In this document: piece by piece, positions 62,106 to 64,000 of the stretch | Position numbering within the stretch: position 1 is the stretch's first letter | How the letters are laid out: every line of letters begins with the position of its first letter | Assembly: GCF_009727055.1 (NCBI RefSeq) | Contig: NC_052351.1 | Location: 4,215,180-4,279,179, forward strand | Direction: 5' to 3' | DNA: 64,000 bases | Source of the DNA: Benincasa hispida | Taxonomy: Eukaryota > Streptophyta > Magnoliopsida > Cucurbitales > Cucurbitaceae | Translations under genes and position numbers: made by a program | Notes under the pieces: generated by a model | Seen by the model: the letters and a program-made list of their open reading frames with translations, nothing else | The model's database searches: none | Told to the model about the DNA's origin: nothing

Positions 62106-63698
62106 TTATGTCTTACTTGGAAGAGTGGGGATGCTTTGTTCATCTCTGAAGAAATTTTGTGGATCTACCGCAGTCTTCACCTTTACCAACCTTTCAAAAT
62201 TTTCCTTGAAGTATTTGATCCCATAAACTTTCCCCTCCTCGAAACCGTTTGCAGCGTCATAGTTATGATTTGTACCAATGTCTAAATCCCTATAGTTGAA
62301 GTAAGCGGTTCTTGGATTCTTGGAAACGTATGGGGTCATGAAATTGTAAAGTAATTGTAGTTGATTTACATGGCTCTTGTCAGCTGCAGTCCCTTGCTCT
62401 TCCCAGTTTACTGAGTACTGGATTTTGAACAAGTTTCCAGCTCTGTGAGGAAAAGCTGTGTCTAAAGCTGAGATCTCGTTCATTTTCCCACCATATGGAT
62501 TGAAAACCAACCCAGTTTTATCCAATTCTATCAGCTTCTTCCACAGCAATTCCAGCCCATCTTTGGAGATGGGAGTTTGGACATAATCAGATTTTCTTTT
62601 CAGAAAGTAAGCTGAGTCAGGACTTCTGTCGAGTAGCACACGGGGGGATGTTCCATGTTCATAATTAGCCCACCAGATCACAGATTCAATCCAACCCATT
62701 TCAATACAATCTTCTTTCTTCAAACCCAATTCAGGAAAATCCCTTTTCAGTATCGAGAGAAGGCGATCGGCCCCTCCAAGAAACAGAGTATAAACAGAGG
62801 CTCTGACTGTCTTCTTCGGTTTTGAATAGATGGGTTGCAACAGAAGTCTCACAAAAAGATCGTTATCAGTGTTAGGCGCAATATGTTGCCACCGATAGAC
62901 CATATCAGTAGCGTTCTCTTCCAATGTTCTTTGAATCCGAAAAACTGTCACTGTTTCCGGCACTGGAACCAATTGAATTTTATACGCTAGAATGACCCCA
63001 AAGCTAGCTCCACCTCCGCCTCTAATTGCCCAAAAAAGATCCTCTCCCATCAAATTTCTGTCGAGGATTCTTCCATTCACATCCACAATCCGCGCATCCA
63101 CAACATGATCCACCGTAAGCCCAAATTTCCGCAGCATATTACCATATCCCCCACCACTGATATGCCCCCCAACACCAACAGTAGGACAAACACCCGCCGG
63201 AAAGCCATGGAACTTGCTCTGTTCCCAAATTCTGTAATAAAGCTCCCCCAAAGTGGCACCAGCTTGAACCCAAGCAGATCGGCTCTGTAAATCGACTGCA
63301 ATGGATCTGAGATTAAACATATCGACGACAATGAAGGGAGTGGGCGAAAGGGAGGCATAGGAGAGGCCCTCGAAATCATGGCCGCCGCTTCTGATTCTGA
63401 GGTGAAGGGCGGAGGATTTTGCGCAAATGAGAGTGGATTGGAGATGGGATTCGTGTAATGGGGTGATAATGAATGTGGGTTTAGGCGTGGAGGAGGTATT
63501 GAATCGGGCATTTCGGATGTAGGCTCGAAGAACAGAGGAATAGGAGATGTTGGTTGGGTGATGGACAATGCTGGGTAGGTTTTGGTTTGGATCAGAGTGG
63601 TTTTGAAGGCAATGAAGAAAGGTTTCGTAGAGGGGAGAGGGAAAGGAAGGGTTGAAGAAGAGGAGGAGAAGGAGAAGAAACAGAGGAAGACGGAGCAT
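62106..63698 (-). CDS. Berberine bridge enzyme-like FAD oxidase 2, intronless
   Basis: 530 residues from the Met at 63698, chosen because MLRLPLFLLLLLLFF is a clear signal peptide; the frame stays open to 63884 but the extra 62 residues would bury it. RSGGHDFEGLSY (His107) and GFPAGVCPTVGVGGH (Cys171) give the bicovalent FAD site, and IRGGGGASFGVILAYK follows. The BBE domain shows YFNYRDLDIG and YFKENFERLVKVKTAVDPQNFF. It is in the same orientation as BBE-like gene 1, 2.4 kb away, and clearly paralogous but well diverged, so the tandem duplication is not recent. Likely secreted; substrate unknown. Confidence 0.93.
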   Translation of the reverse strand: MLRLPLFLLLLLLFFNPSFPSPLYETFLHCLQNHSDPNQNLPSIVHHPTNISYSSVLRAYIRNARFNTSSTPKPTFIITPLHESHLQSTLICAKSSALHLRIRSGGHDFEGLSYASLSPTPFIVVDMFNLRSIAVDLQSRSAWVQAGATLGELYYRIWEQSKFHGFPAGVCPTVGVGGHISGGGYGNMLRKFGLTVDHVVDARIVDVNGRILDRNLMGEDLFWAIRGGGGASFGVILAYKIQLVPVPETVTVFRIQRTLEENATDMVYRWQHIAPNTDNDLFVRLLLQPIYSKPKKTVRASVYTLFLGGADRLLSILKRDFPELGLKKEDCIEMGWIESVIWWANYEHGTSPRVLLDRSPDSAYFLKRKSDYVQTPISKDGLELLWKKLIELDKTGLVFNPYGGKMNEISALDTAFPHRAGNLFKIQYSVNWEEQGTAADKSHVNQLQLLYNFMTPYVSKNPRTAYFNYRDLDIGTNHNYDAANGFEEGKVYGIKYFKENFERLVKVKTAVDPQNFFRDEQSIPTLPSKT

Positions 63699-64000
63699 AG
63701 GGAAAGTTGTGGAGAGTGTGATCCGACTGACATTCCAAAATTGGGTTACAGACATTCCACTTCGCCGGTAATAATAACAACGGTTGCTTTTCTTGGGTTC
63801 TACGTATTCGCTAAAGCTGCTTATTTTATTTTTAATTACTATTGGTTCCCAAATAATCCATTTTAGAAGGGAATAATAACCCAAAATTTCTTTACTAATC
63901 GTTGGGATAAAATTGATTAAGATATACTTGAAAAACTATTTTGAATGGTTGTCAAATACTTTAATTTATTTCAAAAATATTTTATTTTTAATTAAATAAT
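63699..64000. other. Upstream region of BBE-like gene 2, to window end
   Basis: It holds the presumed leader and promoter of the minus-strand gene. No clear TATA box was picked out, and nothing else is recognised before the window ends in AT-rich sequence. Confidence 0.5.

Noticed and set aside
63699..63884. Extended N-terminus of BBE-like gene 2
   Set aside because: The extra 62 residues precede a strong signal peptide at the downstream Met, and no other family member is known to me with such an extension.

Overview
The window looks like nuclear DNA from a dicot plant, most likely a cucurbit. It is AT-rich, its genes are widely spaced and some carry GT-AG introns, it is full of Copia and Gypsy retrotransposon fragments, and it carries MITE families of the kind common in cucurbits. 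The species is an inference from remembered repeat families and was not tested by any search.

Positions 1-35600, apart from one gene, are a graveyard of nested retroelements. A Gypsy-type 3' end with its LTR (1-2655) runs into a plus-strand Copia element (element C, 2690-9866) that is split by two insertions, each with a 5-bp target duplication. A two-exon germin-like protein gene (10014-11409, minus) sits in a small island. From 13376 to 35601 a minus-strand Copia element (element A) is split by a solo LTR and by a 14.7-kb nest. The nest holds a second minus-strand Copia (element B), itself carrying a solo LTR, plus a Gypsy 5' end (element E), a plus-strand Copia relic (element D) and a second copy of element A's long terminal repeat. 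Reading frame and target duplications show the order of several of these events.

Positions 35600-41400 are mostly intergenic, with a degenerate copy of part of the chloroplast gene atpI (37446-37868) and a fold-back element. Positions 41488-64000 are gene-bearing. They hold an intronless gene for an acidic/basic protein resembling plant 'ethylene-responsive nuclear proteins' (41488-42747, plus), two six-exon fatty acid 2-hydroxylase genes in the same orientation (47181-49308 and 55291-57162, plus), and two intronless berberine-bridge-enzyme-like FAD oxidase genes (58062-59741 and 62106-63698, minus). The two hydroxylase genes have identical coding-exon lengths and are a tandem duplication. 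The probable 5'-leader intron of the second one has been colonised by a three-LTR TRIM-like element and by a 789-bp palindromic element with inverted LTR-like ends.

The host genes have separate roles. The hydroxylases would alpha-hydroxylate sphingolipid acyl chains in the ER. The BBE-like enzymes and the germin-like protein are secretory or cell-wall oxidative proteins. I saw no CRISPR array, rRNA or convincing intact tRNA, and no clearly undescribed multi-gene system. The most unusual structures are the retroelement nest and the palindromic element.
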